Source: Parapedobacter pyrenivorans
Lineage (GTDB): Bacteria > Bacteroidota > Bacteroidia > Sphingobacteriales > Sphingobacteriaceae
Direction: 5' to 3'
DNA length: 64,000 bases
Assembly: GCF_014636865.1 (NCBI RefSeq)
Contig: NZ_BMER01000004.1
Location: forward strand, 124,001 to 188,000
Shown here in pieces: positions 24,941 through 33,338 of the stretch. The position numbers were made by a program, and so were the translations under genes. Each line of letters begins with the position of its first letter. Within the stretch, counting starts at the first letter, position 1. The notes beneath the pieces were generated by a model, which saw only the letters and a list, made by a program, of their open reading frames with translations, was not told the origin of the DNA and did no database searches.

Positions 24941-26125
24941 ATGGAACATAAAAAAATACGCGGTATACACATCCTTCCCGTGATGTTTGGCTTCTTTGTC
25001 ATGGGGTTTGTTGACATCATTGGCCTGGCGATTAATTACGTCAAACAGGATTTCGATTCGATGACGGACACGGTGGCGAATATGCTGACGATTTCGTGTT
25101 ACGTGTGGTTTCTCATCCTCTCGGTGCCCACCGTGATGCTGATCAATAAGGTGGGCCGGAAAAATACGGTGATGTTAAGTTTCTTCCTGCATGTGATCGC
25201 GCTGGGAATTCCGGTGATTTCTTACGATTTTTCGTATGTGTTCGTCGCATTCGCATTTGTCGGCATTGGGAATACGCTCCTGCAGGTTGCGCTGAACCCG
25301 CTGGTTACGGATGTGGTAAGCACTGAAAAACTCACAGGGACGCTCACCCTCGGGCAATTCGTTAAGGCCGTCTGTTCGTTTTTGGGACCGATCCTTACCA
25401 CGTGGGCGGCAGGTATGGCTTATGGCTGGAAACTCGTATTTCCGGTATACGCCGCCACCTCGTTGGTTGCCTTGGTTTGGCTTTGGCTTACACCGATTCA
25501 ATCGCATAAAAGTGAGGCATCTGTCTCTTTTGGAGGGACATTTGGATTGTTTAAGGATCGGTACATCGTCTGGTTTTTTATCGGCATATTGGTGCTGGTA
25601 GGGGTAGACGTGGGAATGAATGCGACTTTTCCCAAACTGCTGATGGAGAAAAGCGGCTTGCAGCTGAAAGAAGCGGGCCTAGGTAACAGTGTGTACTTCT
25701 TTGCCCGTACGCTCGGGGCGTTTGTAGGCGGAATGTTGTTACTTAGGTATGCCGAAGTTAAATTCTACAAATACAGCGTGTTTGGGGCCCTCGTCGGCCT
25801 GCTGGGAATGTTTGCGGTCGACAGTCTTTGGGGAATGCTGCTGTTTGTCAGCATTTTCGGATTGGGTTATGCCAACCTGTTCGCGATCATATTCTCGCTG
25901 TCCATGAAGCGGATGCCGGCGAAGGCCAATGAGGTGTCGGCACTGTTGATTATGGGCGTATCCGGCGGCGCGGTGGTAACCCCGGCCTTGGGCATCGCTT
26001 CTGACCAATATGGAACCCAGTTGGCCGCAATTGCAGTAATAGCATGCGTTTGGTTTTATATGGTCTGGCTCATTAAACCGGTGCAACGCACGTATCTATC
26101 AACGCTATCAACTCATGGAAAATAA
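24941..26125 (+). CDS. MFS sugar transporter
   Basis: The 394-residue membrane protein has about 12 hydrophobic segments, opening with IHILPVMFGFFVMGFVDIIG, which recalls the FucP-like sugar:H+ symporter group of Bacteroidota. VMLINKVGRKN is the loop 2-3 motif. It would carry the mono- or disaccharide released in the periplasm across the inner membrane. Its end overlaps the start of the GH36 gene by 11 bases. ATG 24941 follows the preceding stop by 11 bases. Confidence 0.9.
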   Translation: MEHKKIRGIHILPVMFGFFVMGFVDIIGLAINYVKQDFDSMTDTVANMLTISCYVWFLILSVPTVMLINKVGRKNTVMLSFFLHVIALGIPVISYDFSYVFVAFAFVGIGNTLLQVALNPLVTDVVSTEKLTGTLTLGQFVKAVCSFLGPILTTWAAGMAYGWKLVFPVYAATSLVALVWLWLTPIQSHKSEASVSFGGTFGLFKDRYIVWFFIGILVLVGVDVGMNATFPKLLMEKSGLQLKEAGLGNSVYFFARTLGAFVGGMLLLRYAEVKFYKYSVFGALVGLLGMFAVDSLWGMLLFVSIFGLGYANLFAIIFSLSMKRMPAKANEVSALLIMGVSGGAVVTPALGIASDQYGTQLAAIAVIACVWFYMVWLIKPVQRTYLSTLSTHGK

Positions 26126-28202
26126 ACGACTAAAACAGATGATTATGCTAAAGAAAATATTCATATATCTAAGCCTGCTGGTGTGGGCGCACGCTCCCAA
26201 TTATTCACAGGGGCAAACCGTGGCCAAGTTTACCGGGCGGGATGCCGATGTGGTGAACTGGGTGAACAGCCATTTCAAAAAGGGAGCAATCCCGCCGTTT
26301 TCATTCGTGTACGATGGGATTCCTTCAAAGGATTTTATCGGCAAATGGAATTTTTCTGCCGAACCTGTCGCTGAAAGTAGACCGGGTGTGGTGGCATATG
26401 CCTATACGTGGACGGACAAACGGACCAAGCTTGAAGTGGTATGCCAACTGAAGGCGTATCCGGCGTATAACGCCGTGGAATGGGTGCTCCATTTTACCAA
26501 TGGCGGTGCAGCTGATTCACCTGCGCTGCAAGCAGTGAAAGTGATTGATATGGATTTCCGTGATGATTCGTCCGACCGGATCACTCTGCACTATGCCGAC
26601 GGAACGCACGTGTCGAAAGCAGATTTCCACCCGCGGAAGAAAGTGCTGGCCCCGGGCGAATCCTTGCAGATATCCCCCGAGAGTGGCCGCTCGTCGGATA
26701 ATGCGTTTCCTTTTTTCAATATCGAATCCGCTTCCGGTCAGGGTGCAATGGTTGCTGTTGGTTGGTCGGGGACCTGGTATGCGGATTTCCAAGGTCATGC
26801 GAAGAACGGTGTTTCACTCGCTTCCGGCATGAAATGGCTGGATACGTACCTGCATGCCGACGAATCCATCCGGACACCGAGTATTTGCTTGTTATTCTGG
26901 AAAGGTGAAGACCGGATGGTGGGACACAACTTGTTCCGCCGTTTTATCATTGAGCAACAGACGCCGAAAATTAATGGAAAGCCGGCACGTTTTCCCATTT
27001 CGGCAAGCTTCAACTACGGCGACCCGTTTCCTTGCAATGAATATACTTGCCTGACGGCGGACTATGCCGTGGCAATTATCAACCGGTATAAACAATTCAA
27101 GCTCACGCCTGAAGTTTTTTGGCTCGATGCGGGTTGGTATACCCACTCGGGAGATGTGGAAAATAACAAAAATTGGTCGAATACGGTGGGTAACTGGACC
27201 ATCGACAGCGTGCGCTTTCCCGATGGGCTGAAGCCCATTTCAGATGCCGCACACCGTGCAGGCGCGAAATTCATGGTGTGGTTTGAACCGGAACGGGTGA
27301 TTAAGGAGTCGGATTGGGGCGTTAACCTGCGGAAATGGATGCTGGACGCAAAGGGTACGGACGCCTACCTGTTTGACCTCGGAAACAAGGAAGCCCGCGA
27401 TTGGCTGTGCCGGTTTATCGGCGATTTCATGGAAACGAATGGCATTGACTATTACCGGCAGGATTTCAACATGACGGTGGATAATTTCTGGGCGGAAAAT
27501 GACGAACCGGGTAGGCGTGGGATACGCGAGATCCGGCATATCGAAGGGTTGTATGCATTTTGGGATTACCTGCTGGAGCGGTTCCCGGAAAGTATCGTAG
27601 ACAACTGTGCCAGCGGCGGCAGGCGCATCGACTTTGAATCCATGAAGCGAAGCGCTCCCATGTGGCGGACGGATTACCACTATGGCGAGCCGATTGGATA
27701 CCAGACACATACCTACGGGCTGAATTTTTTCCTGCCGCAAACCGGTACCGGTGTCGACAAAGATGACCGATTTACGTTCCGATCGAGCTTGGGAACGTCG
27801 GTTGTCTACAACTGGAAGGTGACGGATCGCGCCTCGTCCATCATCGAAATGTTGCGTTGCCAGCAGGAGTTCAGGGAAGTCAGGTCTTATTTTTACGAAG
27901 ATTATTATCCGTTGACAACGTTTGACGGCATGACTTCCGACAGCATCTGGATGGCTTATCAACTGCATCGGCCATCGGATCACAGCGGATACATCGTGGG
28001 CTTCCGCAGGCAGGAAGCGCCGGACAGCGCAATCACAGTCAAGCTTTCGGGTGTATCGCCCGACAAACGGTACGCAGTTGAAAACTGCGACACCCACGAT
28101 GTGGTTCTAAAAACCGGGCGTGAATTGTCTCAGGGGCTGGAGTTGTCGCTGCCCGATCCCCGCAGCTCGGTATTGCTGAAATATACGATTCAAAACGACT
28201 AA
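26115..28202 (+). CDS. GH36 alpha-galactosidase
   Basis: The 695-residue exported protein has the GH36/clan GH-D catalytic barrel. KFMVWFEPERV marks the substrate site, Asp450 in YYRQDFNM is the predicted nucleophile and Asp520 in MWRTDYHYGE the predicted acid/base. VDNCASGGRRIDFE is the conserved GH36 block. It removes alpha-1,6-galactosyl branches, which points to galactomannan or galactoglucomannan as substrate. ATGs at 26139 and 26145 give a tighter signal peptide (KKIFIYLSLLVWAHA) and may be the true start. Confidence 0.92.
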   Translation: MENKRLKQMIMLKKIFIYLSLLVWAHAPNYSQGQTVAKFTGRDADVVNWVNSHFKKGAIPPFSFVYDGIPSKDFIGKWNFSAEPVAESRPGVVAYAYTWTDKRTKLEVVCQLKAYPAYNAVEWVLHFTNGGAADSPALQAVKVIDMDFRDDSSDRITLHYADGTHVSKADFHPRKKVLAPGESLQISPESGRSSDNAFPFFNIESASGQGAMVAVGWSGTWYADFQGHAKNGVSLASGMKWLDTYLHADESIRTPSICLLFWKGEDRMVGHNLFRRFIIEQQTPKINGKPARFPISASFNYGDPFPCNEYTCLTADYAVAIINRYKQFKLTPEVFWLDAGWYTHSGDVENNKNWSNTVGNWTIDSVRFPDGLKPISDAAHRAGAKFMVWFEPERVIKESDWGVNLRKWMLDAKGTDAYLFDLGNKEARDWLCRFIGDFMETNGIDYYRQDFNMTVDNFWAENDEPGRRGIREIRHIEGLYAFWDYLLERFPESIVDNCASGGRRIDFESMKRSAPMWRTDYHYGEPIGYQTHTYGLNFFLPQTGTGVDKDDRFTFRSSLGTSVVYNWKVTDRASSIIEMLRCQQEFREVRSYFYEDYYPLTTFDGMTSDSIWMAYQLHRPSDHSGYIVGFRRQEAPDSAITVKLSGVSPDKRYAVENCDTHDVVLKTGRELSQGLELSLPDPRSSVLLKYTIQND

Positions 28203-28234
28203 AAATATGATCTTAGTAAATTAAATCAGAGCCG

Positions 28235-29101
28235 ATGAAAAGACGTATGTTATCTGCAAGCCTTATGGTGCTTCTCTTACTGACCGGTGGGGCTTGCACC
28301 CATTCTGGAAAGCGTTCAGACTCCATCCAATATGAGGCACCTTGGAAAATGGCGATTCTGGCCTACACCTTCCGCAATCACACATTTTTTGACGCGGTTG
28401 ACAAAGCCAGTGCGTTGGGAATTCGTTACATTGGCGGCTATCCGGGCCAACCGATTGGTGGGGGCGTGGAAGGGACCATGTCTCCTACGATGGATGAAGA
28501 TCAACGAAGAAAGGTGCTGGATTACCTCGCTTCAAAATACGTAAAACTGATGGATTTCGGCGTTATTAGTCCGGAATCGGAACAGGAATGGACTGCACTG
28601 TTCGACTTTGCGAAAGCGATGGGTGTCGAGAACATTGTTTCGGAACCAAACCCGCAATACCTGGATCGGGTTTCGGCGCTGTGCGATCGCTATCAGATCA
28701 ATGTCGTTATTCATAATCATGCATCTCCTTCAACGTATTGGAATCCAGATACGTTGATGAGTCTGATTGAAGGAAAAAGTGAGCGAATGGGTGTTTGTGC
28801 AGATGTGGGACACTGGGTGCGCTCCGGACTGGATCCGGTGATGGGTTTACAAACGGTGCGTGGACGACTGATGCAACTGCATTTTAAGGATGTTTCCCTG
28901 GCAGGCCCCGACGCCGAAGACGTGGTCTGGGGTACGGGTGTGAGCAAGGTGGAAGCGATGCTGGCAGAATTGGTCGATCAAGGATTTTCAGGTTTCCTGT
29001 CTGTCGAGTACGAACGCAACCCGGCGGACAATATGCAGGAAATAAGGGAAAGTCTCCAGTTTTATGAAGACGCACTCGCTCGGGTAACTGAGAAAAAATA
29101 A
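28235..29101 (+). CDS. Sugar phosphate isomerase/epimerase-like TIM barrel (lipoprotein)
   Basis: The 288-residue protein has the lipobox TGGAC and an AP-endonuclease-2/xylose-isomerase-like barrel (AILAYTFRNHTF, LMDFGVIS, VVIHNHAS, GVCADVGHW, MQLHFKD, LSVEYER). The metal-binding residues Glu/His/Asp are present. Exported members occur in Bacteroidota sugar loci with unclear reactions. It is the last gene in the LacI-controlled series, starting 32 bases after GH36. Confidence 0.85.
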   Translation: MKRRMLSASLMVLLLLTGGACTHSGKRSDSIQYEAPWKMAILAYTFRNHTFFDAVDKASALGIRYIGGYPGQPIGGGVEGTMSPTMDEDQRRKVLDYLASKYVKLMDFGVISPESEQEWTALFDFAKAMGVENIVSEPNPQYLDRVSALCDRYQINVVIHNHASPSTYWNPDTLMSLIEGKSERMGVCADVGHWVRSGLDPVMGLQTVRGRLMQLHFKDVSLAGPDAEDVVWGTGVSKVEAMLAELVDQGFSGFLSVEYERNPADNMQEIRESLQFYEDALARVTEKK

Positions 29102-29143
29102 ATCGTCGGTTGGGGGCGGACGATGGTCACCCATCTTTCGCCC

Positions 29144-29395
29144 TTACTCCGGATTTTTGCCTTCCCAATATTTTTCGTTGACCGCGTCCCATGCGGCATG
29201 CATAATTACATCATCATGTTCTCCGTCGACCACCTGGCCAATCCACACGCCACCCAGGTCATCGTAAAGTAGTACGTTATCTGGATCCAAACCTTCGGGC
29301 TCCGTATCGGTCGGCGTAAAACGGAATTTGATTCCAGTGGGCAGGTGAGTGGCGATACGTTCCAGTTCATCTATGTCAATTTTGAAATCTTTCAT
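29144..29395 (-). CDS. Small acidic hypothetical protein
   Basis: The 83-residue acidic protein starts MKDFKIDIDELERIATHLP and includes LLYDDLGGVWIGQVVDGEHD. It has no signal or membrane segment. I do not recognise the family, but codon use and composition look genuine. A longer reading to 29440 exists, but the ATG at 29395 fits better. Confidence 0.6.
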   Translation of the reverse strand: MKDFKIDIDELERIATHLPTGIKFRFTPTDTEPEGLDPDNVLLYDDLGGVWIGQVVDGEHDDVIMHAAWDAVNEKYWEGKNPE

Positions 29396-29551
29396 ATTCT
29401 GCGTTATAGATATGCTTTCATTGGTAAACCCACATGGCAACGGATTGTTTCATCCAATGTCTGTACCCGAATGGTCGCCCATTCATTTTCGTTGAGTCGC
29501 TGTTTCGAACAAAACCCTGTTTTCAGGTATTCCGTTCGGTATGGAAATCTT

Positions 29552-29559
29552 TATCTTTG
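29552..29559 (+). promoter_or_regulatory. Promoter -7 box TATCTTTG
   Basis: TATCTTTG matches TAnnTTTG and ends 6 bases before the ATG at 29566, so the transcript is predicted to be leaderless or nearly so. No clear TTG lies at the expected upstream distance. Confidence 0.5.
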
Positions 29560-29565
29560 GCGAGC

Positions 29566-31041
29566 ATGTTAATCCATCGAATAACGTTCAGCTTGCTATT
29601 GTGTGTAGCAATGCACGGTATAACCGTTGCGCAATACAGCGTTGCAGAGATACCCAATCCTAAACAGCAAGGACAAGATTTTTTTGTCAGCAATCCGGAT
29701 GGCATACTCAGTGGCTATGCGATGGATTCCCTGAATACGTTGTTGCGGGAAATCGAAGCACATACGACAGCAGAAGTCGCTATTGTGGCGGTAGCAGACT
29801 TTGCAGGCGACGACGATTTCGATTTTGCACTTGACCTCTTCCAAACTTGGGGAATCGGTAAGAAGGAAAACGACAACGGGCTGCTCTTGTTTATTGCAAC
29901 GGAACGCCGGGCTTATCGGTTTATAACGGGGTACGGGATGGAAGCAGCGCTCCCTGACGCCTTGCTGAAGCGCATGGGCGAACAATATCTTGTGCCCGAG
30001 TTCAGACAAGGTAACTACGACGGTGGCTTGCTGGCAACGGTATCTGCTATCCGTGACGTACTTTTAGACCCGCAAAGAGCAGCGGAGTTAAAGGCGGAAA
30101 TGCGACAGCAATCGTTTTTCTATCGCTATTGGGATGTGTGGATTTATTCGTTGGTCATCATCGTATTGACTTTTGCGGTGATGAAATGGATGGGTTATGT
30201 TGCGGAGAAAAAGATCATAACAGACAAACGACGCAAATCTGTCGGGAAGAATGGACTGGCTGCGGTTGGTGGTTGTGGATGTATGGTGATGGTGTTGTTT
30301 GTCGGGGTATTTGCATTGTGGTTTATGGGGATGGATCCAAAAGTTATCTTTCAGGTACAGTTAATCCCTTGGTACCTGGCTGTCGGTGGGAGCTTGGCGA
30401 TCTCGATCAAATATTTCAAGGGTGAGGAATATATCCGAAAAGCCTATCGGGATGATAAAAACCGCCTTTCCGCATTGGCAACTTATCACCGCTGGATGGC
30501 GATTCCACTTTTACTTTCACCCTTGTCGCTGATTGGTCTAATCACATTTTTGAGTCGAAGAAATGCAATGCAAGTACGATTTGTGCCGCCGGATGATTCG
30601 GGTAATTGGAAACGACTGGACCGCGACCAATTGAAAGCGAAAACCGACTTACTGGACGAGGGGCAGTTAAGCGAGGAGAAAAATCTATCCCGTAGTTACC
30701 AGATCTGGCAGCATCTGCAAACCGGTGAAATCAAGACGGTGGGTTGGGACGGATTACGTAAGAAAAACTTCTCCGAATGCCCATCGTGTCATTACCGTAC
30801 ATTGAAAAAGCCATTTGTGAAAACCATCAAGGCCGCTACCTACAGCGCGTCGGGTGAGGGCGAACGCATTGAAGAATGTACGTTTTGCGACTACCATGTT
30901 TCCCTCGGCAAGGTGGTGATCCCGAAGAAAGTACGCAGTTCGTCGTCATCATCGGGTGGTGGCTCATCCACTGGCGGAAGCAGCAGCGGCAGTTTTGGTG
31001 GCGGAAGCAGTGGCGGAGGTGGGGCTGGAGGTCGATGGTGA
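29566..31041 (+). CDS. TPM-domain (YgcG-like) membrane protein with zinc-ribbon-like pairs
   Basis: The 491-residue protein has a signal peptide (ITFSLLLCVAMHGITVAQ), a TPM domain (DGILSGYAMDSLNTLLREIE, GIGKKENDNGLLLFIA, YGMEAALPD), membrane segments near 190-205, 230-255, 265-285 and 310-330, two CxxC pairs (CPSCHYR, CTFCDYH) forming a zinc-ribbon-like module, and a Ser/Gly-rich tail ending GGAGGRW. TPM proteins act at the membrane, some in quality control of membrane protein complexes. The start is set by the promoter just upstream. Confidence 0.85.
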   Translation: MLIHRITFSLLLCVAMHGITVAQYSVAEIPNPKQQGQDFFVSNPDGILSGYAMDSLNTLLREIEAHTTAEVAIVAVADFAGDDDFDFALDLFQTWGIGKKENDNGLLLFIATERRAYRFITGYGMEAALPDALLKRMGEQYLVPEFRQGNYDGGLLATVSAIRDVLLDPQRAAELKAEMRQQSFFYRYWDVWIYSLVIIVLTFAVMKWMGYVAEKKIITDKRRKSVGKNGLAAVGGCGCMVMVLFVGVFALWFMGMDPKVIFQVQLIPWYLAVGGSLAISIKYFKGEEYIRKAYRDDKNRLSALATYHRWMAIPLLLSPLSLIGLITFLSRRNAMQVRFVPPDDSGNWKRLDRDQLKAKTDLLDEGQLSEEKNLSRSYQIWQHLQTGEIKTVGWDGLRKKNFSECPSCHYRTLKKPFVKTIKAATYSASGEGERIEECTFCDYHVSLGKVVIPKKVRSSSSSSGGGSSTGGSSSGSFGGGSSGGGGAGGRW

Positions 31042-31077
31042 TAAACGCTTCCAACATAACATCGTCGCATATATTTG

Positions 31078-31558
31078 CTATTTTGGCAACTTAACACGCT
31101 GAAATTTTGAATTGAATAGTTTAAGACATGATACCAAGAATTTCTGTACTCACATTAGGCGTTGCTGACTTGGAGCGGTCGGTTTCCTTTTACAGAGACG
31201 GCCTGGGCCTAGCAACCGAGGGTATTATCGGTGCCGAATACGAAAATGGTGCCGTAGCGTTCTTTCGGTTGCAGGATGGCTTGCAACTGGCCCTATGGCC
31301 TTGGAAGAGCATAGCCGCGGATACCGGCTTACCCGCAGGCGGCGGCAAGCCCGGTGCGTTTACCATTGGCCATAACGTGAACAGTAAGGCGGAAGTGGAT
31401 CAGGTGATGGACCAAGCGGCAAAAGCCGGAGCTGCCATCGTCAAACTGCCGCAACAGACGTTTTATGGTGGTTATGCAGGGTACTTCCGGGATATTGACG
31501 GCCATCTATGGGAAGTGGTCTGGAACCCTGCGCTGCCCGTGGAGGAATAAGACGCCGG
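31078..31558 (+). repeat. VOC-gene direct repeat, copy 1
   Basis: The unit contains a 33-base leader (31078-31110) identical to 35707-35739, the VOC coding region, and TAAGACGC after it. Copy 2 lies 4.6 kb downstream in the same orientation. Homologous recombination between them would delete the toxin-antitoxin/barstar/ABC genes in between. Confidence 0.85.
31128..31550 (+). CDS. VOC-family (glyoxalase-like) protein, copy 1
   Basis: The 140-residue protein has the paired beta-alpha-beta-beta-beta VOC fold, starting RISVLTLGVADLERSVSFYR and ending GYFRDIDGHLWEVVWNP. Metal ligands typical of the fold (His/Glu in the last strand) are present. Such proteins are often resistance, glyoxalase or dioxygenase-like enzymes, and the substrate is unknown. 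It differs from the copy at 35844 at 11 of 140 positions by my count. Confidence 0.9.
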   Translation: MIPRISVLTLGVADLERSVSFYRDGLGLATEGIIGAEYENGAVAFFRLQDGLQLALWPWKSIAADTGLPAGGGKPGAFTIGHNVNSKAEVDQVMDQAAKAGAAIVKLPQQTFYGGYAGYFRDIDGHLWEVVWNPALPVEE

Positions 31559-31578
31559 TATCAGCGGCTTCTTTCCCA

Positions 31579-31610
31579 TTGTATTATGTAAACAAAAATG
31601 TTTATATTTG
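31579..31610 (+). promoter_or_regulatory. Promoter of the toxin-antitoxin pair
   Basis: TTG (31579-31581), 21 bases, then TATATTTG (31603-31610) fits the Bacteroidota consensus. The GTG start lies only 4 bases after the box, so the mRNA is predicted to be leaderless. Confidence 0.6.
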
Positions 31611-31614
31611 TATC

Positions 31615-32118
31615 GTGATCAGTCAATACGAAAAATACAAAGGGATCCATCCGGGAATCGTCCTTGGTAGAGAGCTAAAGAAGCGTGCTATCAAGCAACG
31701 TCCCTTTGCCTTGTCCTTAGCTGAGCATCCCCAAACGTTTAACGCAATAACAAAAGGGAAAAGAGGACTCAGTACGCCATTGGCGCTGAAAATCGAACGC
31801 AAACTTGGCTTGGAGGAAGGTACTTTGGTAATCTTACAGGCCTATTACGATATCCAAAAGGTTAAAGAACAGGAAACCAAACATACGCCGGATTTATCCA
31901 TCCTCAGTAAATCGCTTTTTTGGGATACCGATATCAACCGGCTAGATTGGCAACGACAATACCGTGCCGTTATCCAACGTGTCTTTGAACGTGGAAATGA
32001 AAATGATAAAAAAGAGATCACTCGCTTTTATGGTGAGGAAAAGATAAAACTGGCGTTGGAAGAGTCCAAGACCAGACGTCCATATACCATTCATAAAACG
32101 AATTTATCAGCTGGTTAA
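31615..32118 (+). CDS. HTH antitoxin-like protein of an AbiEii-type pair
   Basis: The 167-residue protein begins with GTG. An HTH-like segment runs GIVLGRELKKRAIKQRPFAL, then LAEHPQTFNAITKGKRGLST, reminiscent of plasmid-maintenance antidote proteins. The C-terminal half is helical and charged. It lies 2 bases upstream of a nucleotidyltransferase-type toxin gene and probably neutralises it and represses the operon. A mutated copy of its 3' end occurs at 36866-36946. The start is set by the promoter just upstream, and an ATG-free extension to 31465 would overlap the VOC gene. Confidence 0.8.
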   Translation: MISQYEKYKGIHPGIVLGRELKKRAIKQRPFALSLAEHPQTFNAITKGKRGLSTPLALKIERKLGLEEGTLVILQAYYDIQKVKEQETKHTPDLSILSKSLFWDTDINRLDWQRQYRAVIQRVFERGNENDKKEITRFYGEEKIKLALEESKTRRPYTIHKTNLSAG

Positions 32119-32120
32119 CC

Positions 32121-32771
32121 ATGCTCTATTACCACACGGTAACTGACCTATTAAACGATTCATTGATTGCGCTGATGCGTTCGTCTGTATTCGAGCCGTT
32201 TCGGTTAGTAGGCGGTACTGCGCTGAGTCTACAGATCGGGCATCGTGTATCTGTGGACATTGACCTATTCTCCGATGTGCCATATGGTAGTATTGATTTT
32301 AAGAAGATTGATGAATTTATAGGCAATACATTTCCCTTTCACGACCATTCTTCTGGTCTTAATCCGGCAATGGGAAAGTCATACACCATCGGTGCTGACA
32401 AGGAAAATGCTATCAAATTGGATGTCTTTTATACGGATTTGTTCATACAGCCTGCATTAGCAGTGGATGAGATTCGATTGGCTACGATCGAAGAGATCAT
32501 CGCGATGAAGATTGATATAGTGCAACGGGTTGGACGGAAAAAGGACTTTTGGGATTTGCATGAGCTATTGATTGACCATGACATCAAAACTATGTTGGAC
32601 TTGCATCAACAACGTTATCCCTACACACATGATAAAGAACTTATTCTAAAGAACTTTACGAATTTTGAGTTGGCGGAAGACGAATTTGACCCGATATGTC
32701 TACGGGGTAAATACTGGGAGTTTATCAAGGAGGATATTGTTGAAGCTGTTGAAAACCATAACAAGAAATAG
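32121..32771 (+). CDS. AbiEii-type nucleotidyltransferase toxin
   Basis: The 216-residue protein has the AbiEii/AbiGii nucleotidyltransferase core FRLVGGTALSLQIGHRVSVD followed by IDLFSD, where GGTALSL and the DIDLF aspartates are catalytic. IKLDVFY and LATIEEIIAMKIDIVQRVGRK then DFWDL complete the family pattern. Such proteins are toxins of type IV-like abortive infection systems that modify tRNA or other targets. With the preceding HTH protein it forms a two-gene defence or addiction module. Confidence 0.88.
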   Translation: MLYYHTVTDLLNDSLIALMRSSVFEPFRLVGGTALSLQIGHRVSVDIDLFSDVPYGSIDFKKIDEFIGNTFPFHDHSSGLNPAMGKSYTIGADKENAIKLDVFYTDLFIQPALAVDEIRLATIEEIIAMKIDIVQRVGRKKDFWDLHELLIDHDIKTMLDLHQQRYPYTHDKELILKNFTNFELAEDEFDPICLRGKYWEFIKEDIVEAVENHNKK

Positions 32772-32856
32772 CAGACCGGCCAATCGATATACTGTTGGCA
32801 TACAGGCTGAAGTGCCAGCGGTACTTTTTGGGCTATCTTTATCGGAAAAAGCAAGC

Positions 32857-33258
32857 GTGTCCAAAGAAGAGATAAAAGAGCTGATCCTTGACGGAAATCG
32901 CATCCACGACATTCCCTCGTTTTATGACGAAGTGAACCGGGTATTTATGCAAGAGGTGGGCTTTACCCTCGGGCCAAGCCTGGATGCATTCAATGATGTA
33001 CTGCATGGTGGGTACGGTGCTATCCGTGGGAATGAACCGATATGCCTGAAATGGCTTCATTTTGAGAAAAACAAAGAAGATCTGGGGGTAGCGGCGACCA
33101 TCGCGTTTTACCGGGCTAAGTTGGAACAGCCGGAAACATTCAATCCAGAATGGGCGCGGAAGAAACTCGACGAACTTGAATGCGGGGAAGGGCAGACGTA
33201 TATGGATATGTTGCTGGAAATCATCGGCGAACATCCCAATATCCGATTGGTGGTTTAG
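32857..33258 (+). CDS. Barstar-family (RNase inhibitor-like) protein
   Basis: The 133-residue protein from GTG 32857 contains LILDGNRIHDIPSFYDEVNR and LGPSLDAFNDVLHGGYGAI, the barstar signature, with an extended C-terminal part found in the larger Gram-negative members. Barstar proteins bind and block barnase-type RNases, and no such RNase gene is visible nearby. It may be an orphan immunity protein against a rival's toxin. A longer frame overlaps the toxin gene and lacks a good start. Confidence 0.75.
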   Translation: MSKEEIKELILDGNRIHDIPSFYDEVNRVFMQEVGFTLGPSLDAFNDVLHGGYGAIRGNEPICLKWLHFEKNKEDLGVAATIAFYRAKLEQPETFNPEWARKKLDELECGEGQTYMDMLLEIIGEHPNIRLVV

Positions 33259-33338
33259 GTAATGGATCGGTAGGCATTCGATTGATTATTGATAATTATT
33301 TCTTATCATTGGGCAGGTACGAGTATAAATAACCTGTT

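Noticed and set aside
27240-28097. Antisense frame (285 codons) opposite GH36
   Set aside because: No recognisable motif and mirrored from conserved GH36 coding sequence.
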